Shown here: in pieces, positions 41,608-52,210 of the stretch
Position numbering within the stretch: position 1 is the first letter of the stretch
Layout: every line of letters starts with the position of its first letter
Assembly (NCBI GenBank): GCA_027575765.1
Contig: JANBPT010000060.1
Coordinates: 24,002 to 88,001 of the forward strand
Direction of reading: 5' to 3'
Length of the DNA stretch: 64,000 nucleotides
Source: Tieghemiomyces parasiticus
Taxonomy: Eukaryota; Kickxellomycota; Dimargaritomycetes; Dimargaritales; Dimargaritaceae
Notes under the pieces: generated by a model
Told to the model about the DNA's origin: nothing
The model's input: only the letters and a program-made list of their open reading frames with translations
The model's database searches: none
Program-made: the position numbers and the translations under genes

Positions 41608-44059
41608 ATGCCGTTTATCGCTCCGTCGCATAACCGCGTGGCCTGCATTGTAAGTAACCAGCGACTCTTCCCGTCGGGGAATCCCCTCGCCCTCACCGGG
41701 CCATGAAATTCATGCCGGCGCCTTGGCCCCAGAGGGGGGTAGCTCCGAACCTGCCCACAGCATCAGCCGACTCCCCGTATCCCATCGCCTGGCTGACCCC
41801 TAATCACAGCCACCATAATCTGCGCTATCCTACGCCCACTTACCCCATGCCTCTATTAGATGGTAGGCCTGCCAGCACGCGGCAAGACCTACGTCGCTCA
41901 GAAAGGTAAGTCTTATTGGCTAGAGAGGACTGCCGCCCGAGTAATGCCTCACTTCCCGCCCAGCCCCACATCTACACGTAGACACTACCCTAACCCCAGC
42001 CGCGCCACCCTCCCCCGCAACCGGCTCTCTCACTCTCTCCCCATCCCTTCTCCTAGTCTGCCGTTACCTGCAATGGGTTGGTATCCGCACTCAGGTGTTT
42101 AATGTCGGCAACTATCGCCGGAAGATTGCCGGCGCCCAAACCGACCACACCTTCTTCGACCCGGGCAACGCCGAGGCCTCGCAACTGCGCCTCCAATGCG
42201 CCCTGGAGGCCCTAGACGATATGATACGCTGGTTCAAGGAAGATAACGGCATTGTCGCCATCTACGACGCTACCAACTCCACCCGGGAGCGGCGCCGGAT
42301 GCTCCAGACCCGCCTGGAGGCCGAGGACATTAAGGTCATGTTCGTCGAGTCGGTGTGTGACGACGAGGACGTTGTCCTGCGCAACATCATGCAGGTTAAA
42401 TTAGACTCTCCGGACTACGCGCAGGGCGTGGATACGGAGACCATCGTGGCCGACTTCCGCGCGCGCATCGACCACTACCAAGGCGTCTACGAGACAGTGA
42501 CCGAGGAAGAGTCCACCTTCGTCAAGATGATTAACGTGGGGAGCCGTGTCGTCATCAATCGGATCCACGGGTACCTCCAAAGCCGCGTCGTGTACTACCT
42601 GATGAATCTTCACATTGTGCCCCGCGCCATCTTCTTCAGCCGCCATGGTGAGAGCATGTACAACGTCATGGGAAAACTCGGCGGCGACTCAGACCTGAGC
42701 CCGCGCGGTCGCAAGTACTCGGAAGCCCTGCCGGGCCTAATCTCGAAGCACCTGGACGGCCAGAACCTGACAGTGTGGACTTCGACCATGCGCCGCACGA
42801 TCCAGACAGGCCAGCACCTACCTTACCCGAAACTCCAGTGGAAGGCCTTAGACGAACTGGATGCTGGGGTGTGCGACGGCCTGACCTATGAGGATGTGGA
42901 ACAGCAGTACCCCGAGGATTTTGCGCTACGAGACGATGACAAGTTCAACTACCGCTACCGCGGCGGCGAGTCCTACCGCGACGTGGTCCTGCGCCTGGAA
43001 CCCGTCATTATGGAGCTGGAACGCCAGCACAACATTCTGATCATTGGGCACCAGGCTATCCTGCGCTGCATCTACGCCTACTACCTCAACTACTCGCACG
43101 AGGAACTGCCTTACATCAAGATTCCACTCCACACCGTCCTCAAACTCACCCCGCGTGCCTACGGCTGCGATGTTGAGCAGTACCGTTTCGATATCGAGGC
43201 CGTCGACACCTACCGCGCCAACCCCAAGCGGCCCTCCTCCCTCAAACGTGTGGGGTCTTCGCGCGGCCGGCCATCCGCCACCGCCTCGGTGACTTCCACC
43301 GGGTCCGCCCCGCGCCCTCCGTCGCAGCTACGTAACACTGCTGCCACCGTGCCCTTGCCTGGTACCATGTCACCCAGCGTCAACGACTCACCCCGGCTCA
43401 GCAAGGCTGCGGCGCCACCGTCGCCCGCGCCGCTGGCAATCAGCACCACCGTCCAGCACTCACCGTCATCCTCCCAATCATCCCTGGGTTCTACCGCCCC
43501 GGTCCCGACACGTTTCGCCACGGCCAGCCCACTGGCCACCACCAGTCCTGTGACGTCTCAGTCTCTGATGGCGGCTACCGCCATTGTGAATTCCTCCCTC
43601 GGAGCCACCGATGGCGCCACCCCTATCGGTAGCAGGACCCCGAGCCGAAGCTGTTCGCTCGTTAACTCGCCACTCCCCAGCCGTGCCGCCTCCCCAGACC
43701 CTTCCCAATCGAAATTGCCCAAGATTGACCTGGTCAACGGGGTCGGCGTCACCTCTGTTAAACCGCCCTTCTCGTTCAGTTTTACCGATGCTCCCGATTC
43801 GGCAGCCGACAAACTCGAGGAGGGTGAAGACGACCTGGCTTACGAAGACACGACGACCGAGACTACGGGCGCCGGCGCCGTTAAGTCCTTTTTACAAGGG
43901 ATTGCGAACGAGATGCCCGAGAACCAGGACTTTGCCGAAGAGATCAATCAGCTACCATCAGCTCCATTGTCGCCGCCAACAATCAAGGTCGATGGGAAAA
44001 TCCCTGACGAGGCCACGGTGCCGCCAGAGACCACCAATGGTCACAGCAATATCGACTAG
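41608..44059 (+). CDS. 6-phosphofructo-2-kinase/fructose-2,6-bisphosphatase
   Basis: Makes and degrades fructose-2,6-bisphosphate, which controls phosphofructokinase-1 and fructose-1,6-bisphosphatase. Exons are 41608-41649 (42 nt), 41860-41905 (46 nt) and 42057-44059. Both introns are GTAAGT...AG and the junctions give HNRVACI-MVGLPARGKTYVAQK-VCRYLQW. The protein is 696 aa. The kinase domain shows Walker A GLPARGKT (residues 17-24), NVGNYRR, FFDPGNAEAS and FVESVCDDEDV. The phosphatase domain shows RHGES (catalytic His226), TSTMRRTIQTGQHL, LDELDAGVCDGLTYEDV and GHQAILRCIYAYYL. Both halves keep their key residues. A ~280-residue Ser/Thr/Pro-rich tail follows (from about 415), beginning with basic clusters KRPSS and KRVGSS that look like basophilic kinase sites. 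Regulation by tail phosphorylation is an inference from animal PFKFB proteins. Confidence 0.95.
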
Positions 44060-44843
44060 CAACTACCCCCTGATGTTCATTTGTTTTCCCAATCATTTAT
44101 TTTTACTACCTTACCCCCTACTCCCTTTACACCTGATAAATGTAATGCTGGTATGAATCTTTTTTTTACGCAAGGCTGCTATGAATCCTTTCGCTATCCT
44201 TCCAAGGAACAGTTCACGGAAGTTTTTCTTGGGTAGATTTATAGGAGGTTGCCATCCAAGTCCTGGTTGGCATCCCTCTCCGTGAAGTGTCAAGGAGGCA
44301 GTCAACCCCTTACTGTATTCGCCAAGGAGAGGCGAAGCGGAACGATACTGCCAAGGTTATGATACTAATTCGCAGATGGCTACCATAGAATCATTTCCAA
44401 TGTCGCAACGTACGAACTAACCCTAACGCTGAAATTTTCGTCTGTGGTACCCATCAGGCCCAGTTTTTGAGATGGGCGGTGAAACCAGGGTAACGTAGTT
44501 TAGAGTTAATCACAATGTCACCCGGGTTTAGGTTATATCATTATTTTTTAAAAAAATGGCTAAAACTAAAACACAAAGATCGTCACCGAAATATCCAAAA
44601 ACGTCAAAAATGGTGATAGAATGCAAGGGAGGGAGAAGGGGGAGGGCTGTAGTATTCCTAGGATCAAGTGAGGTTCGGGGCCGGGGTGGACTGATTGTCA
44701 AGAAACGTTAGAATGCCAATCGCTAAAGCATGGAGTAGACGATGTCAGTTCCCAAGTAACATGGGTTAAGTGGGAATATTGAGGGATGAAGGGTTGGGGA
44801 AGGGCATGGATTAACGGGTGGCGAGGCAGGTAGTTCCCGGGTC
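44060..44843. other. Convergent intergenic region, AT-rich
   Basis: 3' flanks of the PFK-2 gene (+) and PRXL2-B (-). A/T-rich around 44530-44600, including an ATTTTTTAAAAAAAT palindromic run. No gene seen. Confidence 0.5.
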
Positions 44844-45821
44844 TTAAACCTCGGGCTGAGCGGGGGAAGCAGCGGAAGCATCCTGGCAAGCGCCCAAGAC
44901 CTGTTCCATGGGGGCATGGTCACCAAAGATTTTCTCCTTGTACTGGAAAGCGATGCCCTGGTCCCCTTGCTTGATGACAAAAAGACCTCCCATAATTCTG
45001 GAGTCAGCAGGATAGATAGGGGCGGGAGAAAATAGTAGTCATGGCGGAGTGGTTAGTCAGGGTAGATTTCAAGGCCATATCATCAAGGTGGAGCGGAGTG
45101 CGACTATCCGTTGTTGACGGCTTCCCACACATGGCCCGAGGTGTAAAGAGGGGGGCCACGTAATAGCCACGTGGGCTCCGGTGGGTACGAAACTTTGTGG
45201 ACACCTTCCCCTCGGACATGCTCGGAGGCGAGAGAAGCGTCTTCTAATCAGCAACGCTTGTTCGGGGACTTACCTGCCTTCGCCCTTCATGTTGCCCTGG
45301 ACCCCGGCCTTGCCAGCACGCCGCAAGCTACGGAACACGGACGGCATGCACAGGTTCCACAAGGGTGCTTTTTTGATCTTGCCGCCCGACAGGGCAGTGA
45401 AGACCCGCTTTTGCTCGTCGAGGTACACGGGGCCCTTCCAGAAGTCACGCTGGAACTCTTCGACGCCCAGTTCCTCATGCACCACAGCCACCATGTTAAG
45501 GCCCAGCTGGCCCTCGATGGTGTCCCGGTTGGAAGCGAGTTTGACAGCCTCTTCGCGGCAGAGACGGCACCCGGGGCGGCGGACGACAAAGACCAGGGCG
45601 GGCTGAGTGGCCCACAATGTCTGGCTCATGACGGACGGCGCGGCTACGGCTGGCGTCAGAGCAGCGGTGGCCGCGTCGGCACCGCTCGGGACCTCACCAG
45701 CGGGGGCTTCGGCAGTTGTGCCGGTGGCCGAGGCGGCGTTGGAAGCCGACAGAGGGGCAAGCAGACGGAGCGGGACCTGGGCCAGCGCGTCCAGGGTAAC
45801 GGGTGACGGTTTAGGGGCCAT
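44844..45821 (-). CDS. Peroxiredoxin-like 2 (PRXL2/FAM213) protein B
   Basis: Paralogue of the gene at 31791. Exons are 45274-45821 and 44844-44997. The 276-nt intron starts GTAAGT, ends CTCCAG and splits an Arg codon in GEGR-IMGGLFVI, and no other reading keeps the conserved GDQGIA and FGDHAP blocks. The product is 233 aa. The redox pair is RRPGCRLCREEA (C85, C88), followed by LNMVAVVHEELG, FWKGPVYLDEQK and IMGGLFVIKQGDQGIAFQYKE. It differs from A by an Ala/Thr/Pro-rich extension of ~60 residues before the fold, with no clear targeting signal (the first residues MAPKPSPVTLDALAQ have few Arg), and by a short acidic C-terminus in place of A's Lys-rich end. Probable thiol antioxidant, substrate unknown. 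Confidence 0.88.
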
Positions 45822-47452
45822 GGTAGCGACAGAGGTAATAGACGAGAGTGGCGGAAGAGTAGCCCGGTAAGGATTGGATAAATAAATTAAAGGCCAAGGG
45901 CATGAAGACTATTAAGTAAACGAGGTACGGTATGGCATCGATGGAAAGCAAAAGGCTGTGTACCAAAAATACGGAGTGGTTTTGAACTGATCAACTCGCG
46001 AGGCCAAATAGGCAGCTGCGTGTAAATTGCAGTCGGGCGAGCGGAGAAATGAGGTGTAAAAAAAAAGAAGGACGGCGGTAAGGGGCGGGGCTGCAGTGTA
46101 AGAAAGAGAATGTAGCGGAGCGAGATGAAGAGCGGCGAGGCGCTTGTGCGTTGCATTCCGATATATACTTGGAGGGAGGCACTGTCTATGGAACTGGGGA
46201 GTAGTGACAGTACATGCAGGTCAACAGCGGACTACGCCTGAGTGCGCATAGAGACCAGCCCAATGGCCAGAAGAGTGGCTGGCGGATATTGGGAAGGGAG
46301 GGAGGCGGGCGAAGGATTAGAAGAACTGTGGGATCGGCCAAGAAACGGGCGGCCAGAAGTGCGGGGTTGAAGCTGCTGGGGTGGGGACGGAGGTTAAGGC
46401 GCCCCAGTTGGAAACTTGCGACTCGTCGACTGTCCATGCAGCGTAATCCTACCGCTTCATATGAACGATTAGCTTTCGTAGCAAGGCCCCCGGGATCCGG
46501 TGCGTCTCGGTGCCATACAGTAACGCTTATGGTTGGGGACGCCAAGGCTTGTATACATTGTTTAAGGTTCAATTCAAACTACCCAGATGGAAACTGTCAG
46601 TGGGGCTGAAGCGGATTACCATTTCCTGCCCTTATGGCTCTAACTGTAGCACCAGGGTTCGAACGGCCAATACTTCGCTTAGGGCCAAACGAACGCCCCT
46701 AGAGACGACAATGACATAGCGTACATCGGTCCAATCCCACAAGCCAGGCGACTGCGGCGGGGGCTGCTGCAGGTCAGCTGCGCGTGAAGCTTCTCGTTTT
46801 GGTTTATGCAGAGTTCTAGAAAATAGCCAGGACCTGTGGGTAACGATGCCAGAAAAGCAGAGGATTGGTTAGCGGAGTCCTGAGAAGAAAAGGGGGAAGG
46901 TTTCCCCCCCCCAGTAGGCTACGCCAAGAAGTGGTCAACCTGACCAATAGGCTGGGGGGAGGCTGGCCGGGGCAAGGTGAGAGTCGATGGGTGGTAAATC
47001 ATGCGCGGCTAAACTCCAATGGTGACGTTCTAAAAGCTTCGTTGCATAGACTTTAGTTTACTCTTCGGCCCGAAATCCGCCTGGCAATTATAACGCGCAA
47101 CACCAGACGCAAGCTACCCCGGGACGGAGAACGTCTGCGCTGGGTCAGTTTTAACGGCCCTAGGTCTCTTACGGCGTGCTGCCATATGGAGCTCACCTTC
47201 TCATAAATCACCTATTGTTCCGCCCAATCATGGCGATCCTGACACCTAGAGAGTAGACTGGTTCCTGATGAGAGAACCTCCCCCTCCCAAGTCGTCTATA
47301 CACTCTCACCAGACAACGTTTATTGAGCGCATCATCAATATATAGCAACACTGGATCCCCCCAAAAAGGGACTGGGAAAAACTGCAAGTGCTGCAGGGGG
47401 AGGAGAAAGAGAAGGGCTGGGCGAAGTCAAATAGGCACATACATGTCGGCTA
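45822..47452. other. Intergenic
   Basis: Upstream region of PRXL2-B (a TATATAT run near 46161-46167 on either strand could serve it) and 3' flank of the RAB3GAP1-like gene. No gene recognised. A GGGTTCGAAC string at 46647 resembles a tRNA T-loop but has no cloverleaf around it. Confidence 0.5.
47319..47324 (-). terminator. Poly(A) signal AATAAA of the RAB3GAP1-like gene
   Basis: AATAAA on the minus strand, 129 bases beyond the stop codon at 47453-47455. Confidence 0.4.
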
Positions 47453-50400
47453 TTACTTGTTGGTACCGGCAGGTACGTTCTGAACCATGGTCTCGCACAT
47501 ACGCATACCGTCCCCGATCATCACATACAAACGGTTGGATACTGTATCGGGGAAATTAAGCGTTTGAAATACGTACTCCTGGCGGGCGAGGCGACGACTG
47601 GACGGGTCGTAGCTATAGAAAAGGGCCGCGACAGCCTCGCGTTCCGATGAGTCGCCACCACCGCCACCACCACCACCACTGCCAGGGTTAGTCAGCGTTG
47701 GCAGAACCGCCGAGGCCCGTCGCTGACGGGCCTGACGGCTGCCTACGGCGTACAGACTCCCGAGTGGTACATTGTCATCATTCCCGCTGGATCCGTCGAC
47801 GGGCTGCCGTCCGGCGGTAGACACCAGTCGGGTAAGCCCCGGGATCTGGTCCGTCAAGTCCACGGTGGCCTCTTTATCTCGTAACAAGCGGTTGACTAAG
47901 TTGAATTGTCGGGGGAACCGGTGGAGCAGGGCGAGGGCGCGGCCGAGCCCGGATTCCACAGTTCGCAGCTGGCTCATGAGGCGTTCCCGTCGCCGATCCA
48001 TAGCTACGGTACTACCACTATAGGCACGGTGGGGCCAGTCGAACCGCCGGAACTCATCGGCAAATTGCTGAAGGTGCGTGCGGAGATACGGGAGATGGGT
48101 CACAACGGGTGTGGCACGTAGCGCTTGGTAGCTTGTCAGTAGCGTGGTCGGTAAGAGGTTCCGGAACACATCCTCGGCGGATAGGGCTTCGAGGAAGGCC
48201 AGGACTTGGTCAGCCTCGCGCCGGTGGCTGAAGAGCGGCTTCTGCCGGGAAATAGGTACAGGCCGGGCGGCGGCCCAGAGTTGCTGCCACAGGTTGTCGG
48301 GTTCCGACATACGTAGGCTCAACTGACCCACGGGTTCGGCGGTGACTGATGAGTCCGAGTTCACCTGGGGGGTGATTTCCGGATTGGTATCCTTGACCCT
48401 AGGGCACGATGGACCGGTAGGCTCCGTTGGACAGTGGTCATTGGTACCCTCGTCTGCACTCTCGGTCGCCGAGTCTTGCCACGGTTCGCCTTCCACTTGC
48501 ACCGTCACCTGTTCGTCTTCCGCCTCCTGGTTGCCTTCTGGGACCGGTTCGGCGGCCACCCGGCGTCCCGCGGGCCGTCGGGTGGATGCGACCCGTACCA
48601 GAGCATTCCCCATGGCGCTCACCACCACTGGCGACGTCGGCTGTGGCCCACCACATTCCCGTGAGGTTCCCTCATCCCTCGTATCCTCCTCCACCGTCTC
48701 AGTTACCCAGTCCCGCGGTGAGTGCCACCGTACGAAGTCCGCCAGGACACACCCGGGGTTAGCGGCCTTGAACGCCTGCATATCCGAAAACAGCTGGGCC
48801 GATAACGTCTGGGCACGGCGGAGGGCGGCCTGAGGGGAGGCGCCCAGACCCACCAGATACTGCTCCTGGTCCTGTAGCATATCTTCGGTCATGAGGGGCG
48901 ATTCTTGGGTCTCCGGAATCCACATTGGCTCACCACTGCCCAGTAGTGTGAGGTGGTCGGCCGGGTAGGCATGGCCCTCACGCAGCAGAGCGGTGGCCAA
49001 CTGAGTTGAGGAGGTCGAGGTGATAGACGGGCTGGTAGGTACATCGTTGTCGGCGACGTCATTATTGGGTTGGAGATTTACTGAAGCCAGCACGGTAGCC
49101 AGTGAGGGACCGTTGGAGCTCAGGGACGGTGGGGTGTGGATGCTGGTCGCGACCGGAGCGTTGGCCATCGAAGCCACGGCCGGGTCGCCCATACGTGGTG
49201 GCTGGAGATGTGGTGAGTGCGTGGCGTGCTCGGACCGGTCGGAAAAGATCGAGGACGCATCGTCATCATCAACAATATCACTTTCGTCATTGTCGGCCCG
49301 GGCGAATGCGTCTGTCCGAACGGAGTGGGTAGGTTCCACGATGGCTACCTCCTCTGCCTCGTCCGTATCACTATCCTCGTCGGTCAGTCGGTTATACTCG
49401 GATTCAGGTACCTGAACGTGGTCGTAGTCCGGGTCGCTGATGGCACGGGCCCAAGGTCGGGTCACGTCGCTGCCGGCCTGGGCGTCCCGGCCTTCACGTA
49501 GGAAAGACATCAAACGGCGGCGGCGGTTGCCCAGTGATGGGTCCGCTTGGACCGGGTGGTGTACAGCCGGTGCCAGGTTGGACGTAGGGAACTTGGTGAC
49601 TGGGAAAGTCGAGGCCCGGGTTGGGCTTCCAGCTGGCGATCGCAGGTGTCCACCACTATCACTGCCAACCTCCCCGGTACGCACCAACCGTTCGTACCGG
49701 GCGGTCATCTCAGCCCCCTGGGTGGCGGCGAGTTTACGTTCCGCCCGACGTTTACTGGCGATACAGGCATTAAGCATGGCCAGCTTTTGGTGCAGCACGT
49801 TGTACCGCAAGTTGATCGGAGAAATCTCCGGATTAAATGGCTCCTCCTCACCGCGGGTGGCCGCCCGTCGACGGTTGCTACCCATGTGTGACGTGGCCGT
49901 CAGGGTGACCTGAAGGGGGTTACCCGACCGGCGGCGGGCGCGCGTATCATCGTCGTAGGGCCGCCATCCATATATATCGTGAATTTCCTGGTCATTGACG
50001 TGCGGGATCAGGATGAGATTTTCCCAGTGCCACCGGAGGGCACGCACAAAGTGGGGCCACAGGACCCGGAGCAGGTCAGTAGGGCGGAGGGGTGCGAACG
50101 GGGTGCTGTAGAGGCGGGTCACGTTGGTGAGCAGGTGGATTAGGTTCCACAGCACGGACCCGAACGGGACAGCAGTCCCGTGGCGGCTACGGCCAATCAC
50201 GTCAACGGTTGTGTTGGGAAGGTTACCCAGACCAGGGTCGCCCGGTGGACCGGTCGGGAGGTACTCCGCATCCAGTACAATTTCGAGCGTGCGCTGTAAC
50301 GCCTCGATGCAGTCGCCCGGTAAATCCACCTTGGACGGACGTCGCGGCCGGGGGAGGGTGTCCGAGAGCCGGGACGACGTACTCGGGAGGAGGCCTCGTA

Positions 50401-52210
50401 CGCTAGCCCAAGTCGAGGAGACCAGGGAGGCCGGCGACGACGGGGTGCGCAGGTGGGCGTAGTCGTTGAGCTGAATCCAGTAGCTGACCGAATCTTCCAA
50501 AGCGTCGGACAGGCGGAGGTTCTCATGGGCGGGCCCCACAAACTGCCCGCTCACCGTCCAGGCCGAAGCACTCCGTGAGGCGTCGAGAATTACCTCATCG
50601 TCTTCCGAGAGGTAGCGGGTGCACGGTAAAAGTGGGAAATGAATGTCCACGGCGATCTGAACCAGCGGGTTGTGGAGCGGGCCCACGGATAAGGCCGTGA
50701 GGAGGGCCTGTCCAAGCGGGTCGAGCGGCAGGTCCGGGACGGGTAGCGTAGACCGTGCGAAGCTCGGGGTCCGCGGAGAAGTCAACGGGGTGGTGAGCGG
50801 AGTGGCCGTAGCGCTAGCCGAGGAAGTGTTGGCCGCGAGTGCGGCGAGAACGACCTCACGCCAGTGCCGGTCTTCTACGTTACGAAACTGGTACCGGTAG
50901 GTCACAGCCATCCGGGTCAGGTCGCGTGGGCTGAGGTAGGCCCCCGGGGACGACCGGGTAATGGCAGGGCGGAAGGATCGCGTGAGAGCCGAGAACATGG
51001 AGGCGATGGAGGCGGATTCAGCGGCTGCGGCCGCGGCGGTGGCCGCAGTGGTCGCGCCCGTGGGGGCTAAATCGGCCCCGGGCAACACCCGGTTCCATGC
51101 CACCGACCTGGTGAAGAGCTGCAAGAGTCCTTCCACGTAGGAGTAGTTGTGGGGCGTGTGGTCGAGGGCGGTGGTGCGGTAGTGGGTTTCAGTGGCGAGC
51201 GGTGGCAGTGGGACAGGCCCCGCCGCCGTAGAGGTAGTCGTAGGGGCGGCCCGGGCTATTCCGGCCCAGGTGAGTCGGTACCCGAGGTACAGCTGTTCGT
51301 CCGCCTCCCCCACAGGAATGAAGATCGGCAGGGTACACCGGACGGTCCGTAAGGAGGTTGCGAGAATAGCCAGTAGCGATTTAGCGGTCTCCTCCGAGAT
51401 GGTATGGTGACGCGTGGGTGGGGCACTGGTAAACCCTAACGTGGAGGAAATGGTGGAAGCTAGGGACAAGGTCGGCGGGCTAGTCGGAGGAGCCGCGGGG
51501 CCGTGGGGCGACCGCGGGGGCGAAAGGCCGCTAGTTGGGGACGCCACGTTCGGGAGGTCCAAAGTTAAAACTAGAATGCGGCCCTCGCCGGCCCAGCGAT
51601 GGAGCACGTGGTAGCGAGTGGGCTGACCGTTCAGGTAGGTGTCGGTAGGAGGGGTTAGAGGGAAAAACGTAGGGGCTGGGGATGACAGCGGCGAATTAAC
51701 GCTGGCCCGCCGGCTGCCCGGGCCGGTACCACCACCACCACCCCCTACACCGCCGAGCCCTGCAGGATGGGCGGCTAGCACGGGGTGGCAGGAATACGCG
51801 AGGCGGAAGGTTCGCCGGTCATCTAATTGGACCAGAGAGTCCTGCAGGAACGGGACCCCGTTAATAAACGTCGGGGAGCCCGGGATACTACCAGGCGGCA
51901 GGCGACCAAGGGATGGTGGGGGGTCACCAGCTTGGGCCGGCCGAGATATGGACGAAATATTCGACAAATGGGCCGATAAGGGCCTCCCCGCAGTCAACGT
52001 GGGTGAGGTCACGGTTGAGGTCCGGCGTGAACGGTTGCCTGACGAGCCAATCGAGTCCTCAGTCAGCCCCCATTCGCGTAGTACGGCCTCGACCGTCGGA
52101 GTACACTGGTCCCAGGACGTGGTCGCCGTCGCTGGCGTATTGCTGACAATCTCATAGGCGTCATCCCCGAGACTCTGGTCGGACCGGCCGGGTTCCGCCA
52201 CGGTTGCCAT
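47453..52210 (-). CDS. RAB3GAP1: Rab3 GTPase-activating protein catalytic subunit homologue
   Basis: In animals, RAB3GAP1 with RAB3GAP2 acts on Rab3 (as a GAP) and Rab18 (as an exchange factor) at secretory and ER/lipid-droplet membranes and in autophagy. Single exon, 1585 aa, against ~980 in human. The start is the ATG at 52208-52210. Recognisable blocks in order: VSYWIQLNDYAHL and LWNLIHLLTNVTRLY in the first half; FNPEISPINLRYNVLHQKLAMLNACI near 793-818; then NPGCVLADFVRWHSPRDW near 1150-1166, which is very close to the family signature; then NLWQQLWAAARPVPISRQKPLF near 1304-1325 and the C-terminal helical part. The extra length is low-complexity insertions rich in Ser, Thr, Pro, Ala and Gly, including a poly-Gly run and acidic patches. 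I place it in this family on these ordered blocks. The catalytic arginine was not assigned. Confidence 0.85.
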   Translation of the reverse strand: MATVAEPGRSDQSLGDDAYEIVSNTPATATTSWDQCTPTVEAVLREWGLTEDSIGSSGNRSRRTSTVTSPTLTAGRPLSAHLSNISSISRPAQAGDPPPSLGRLPPGSIPGSPTFINGVPFLQDSLVQLDDRRTFRLAYSCHPVLAAHPAGLGGVGGGGGGTGPGSRRASVNSPLSSPAPTFFPLTPPTDTYLNGQPTRYHVLHRWAGEGRILVLTLDLPNVASPTSGLSPPRSPHGPAAPPTSPPTLSLASTISSTLGFTSAPPTRHHTISEETAKSLLAILATSLRTVRCTLPIFIPVGEADEQLYLGYRLTWAGIARAAPTTTSTAAGPVPLPPLATETHYRTTALDHTPHNYSYVEGLLQLFTRSVAWNRVLPGADLAPTGATTAATAAAAAAESASIASMFSALTRSFRPAITRSSPGAYLSPRDLTRMAVTYRYQFRNVEDRHWREVVLAALAANTSSASATATPLTTPLTSPRTPSFARSTLPVPDLPLDPLGQALLTALSVGPLHNPLVQIAVDIHFPLLPCTRYLSEDDEVILDASRSASAWTVSGQFVGPAHENLRLSDALEDSVSYWIQLNDYAHLRTPSSPASLVSSTWASVRGLLPSTSSRLSDTLPRPRRPSKVDLPGDCIEALQRTLEIVLDAEYLPTGPPGDPGLGNLPNTTVDVIGRSRHGTAVPFGSVLWNLIHLLTNVTRLYSTPFAPLRPTDLLRVLWPHFVRALRWHWENLILIPHVNDQEIHDIYGWRPYDDDTRARRRSGNPLQVTLTATSHMGSNRRRAATRGEEEPFNPEISPINLRYNVLHQKLAMLNACIASKRRAERKLAATQGAEMTARYERLVRTGEVGSDSGGHLRSPAGSPTRASTFPVTKFPTSNLAPAVHHPVQADPSLGNRRRRLMSFLREGRDAQAGSDVTRPWARAISDPDYDHVQVPESEYNRLTDEDSDTDEAEEVAIVEPTHSVRTDAFARADNDESDIVDDDDASSIFSDRSEHATHSPHLQPPRMGDPAVASMANAPVATSIHTPPSLSSNGPSLATVLASVNLQPNNDVADNDVPTSPSITSTSSTQLATALLREGHAYPADHLTLLGSGEPMWIPETQESPLMTEDMLQDQEQYLVGLGASPQAALRRAQTLSAQLFSDMQAFKAANPGCVLADFVRWHSPRDWVTETVEEDTRDEGTSRECGGPQPTSPVVVSAMGNALVRVASTRRPAGRRVAAEPVPEGNQEAEDEQVTVQVEGEPWQDSATESADEGTNDHCPTEPTGPSCPRVKDTNPEITPQVNSDSSVTAEPVGQLSLRMSEPDNLWQQLWAAARPVPISRQKPLFSHRREADQVLAFLEALSAEDVFRNLLPTTLLTSYQALRATPVVTHLPYLRTHLQQFADEFRRFDWPHRAYSGSTVAMDRRRERLMSQLRTVESGLGRALALLHRFPRQFNLVNRLLRDKEATVDLTDQIPGLTRLVSTAGRQPVDGSSGNDDNVPLGSLYAVGSRQARQRRASAVLPTLTNPGSGGGGGGGGDSSEREAVAALFYSYDPSSRRLARQEYVFQTLNFPDTVSNRLYVMIGDGMRMCETMVQNVPAGTNK

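Noticed and set aside
46640..46665. tRNA T-loop-like string GGGTTCGAAC
   Set aside because: Flanking bases do not pair into a T-stem, and no anticodon or acceptor arm can be drawn.
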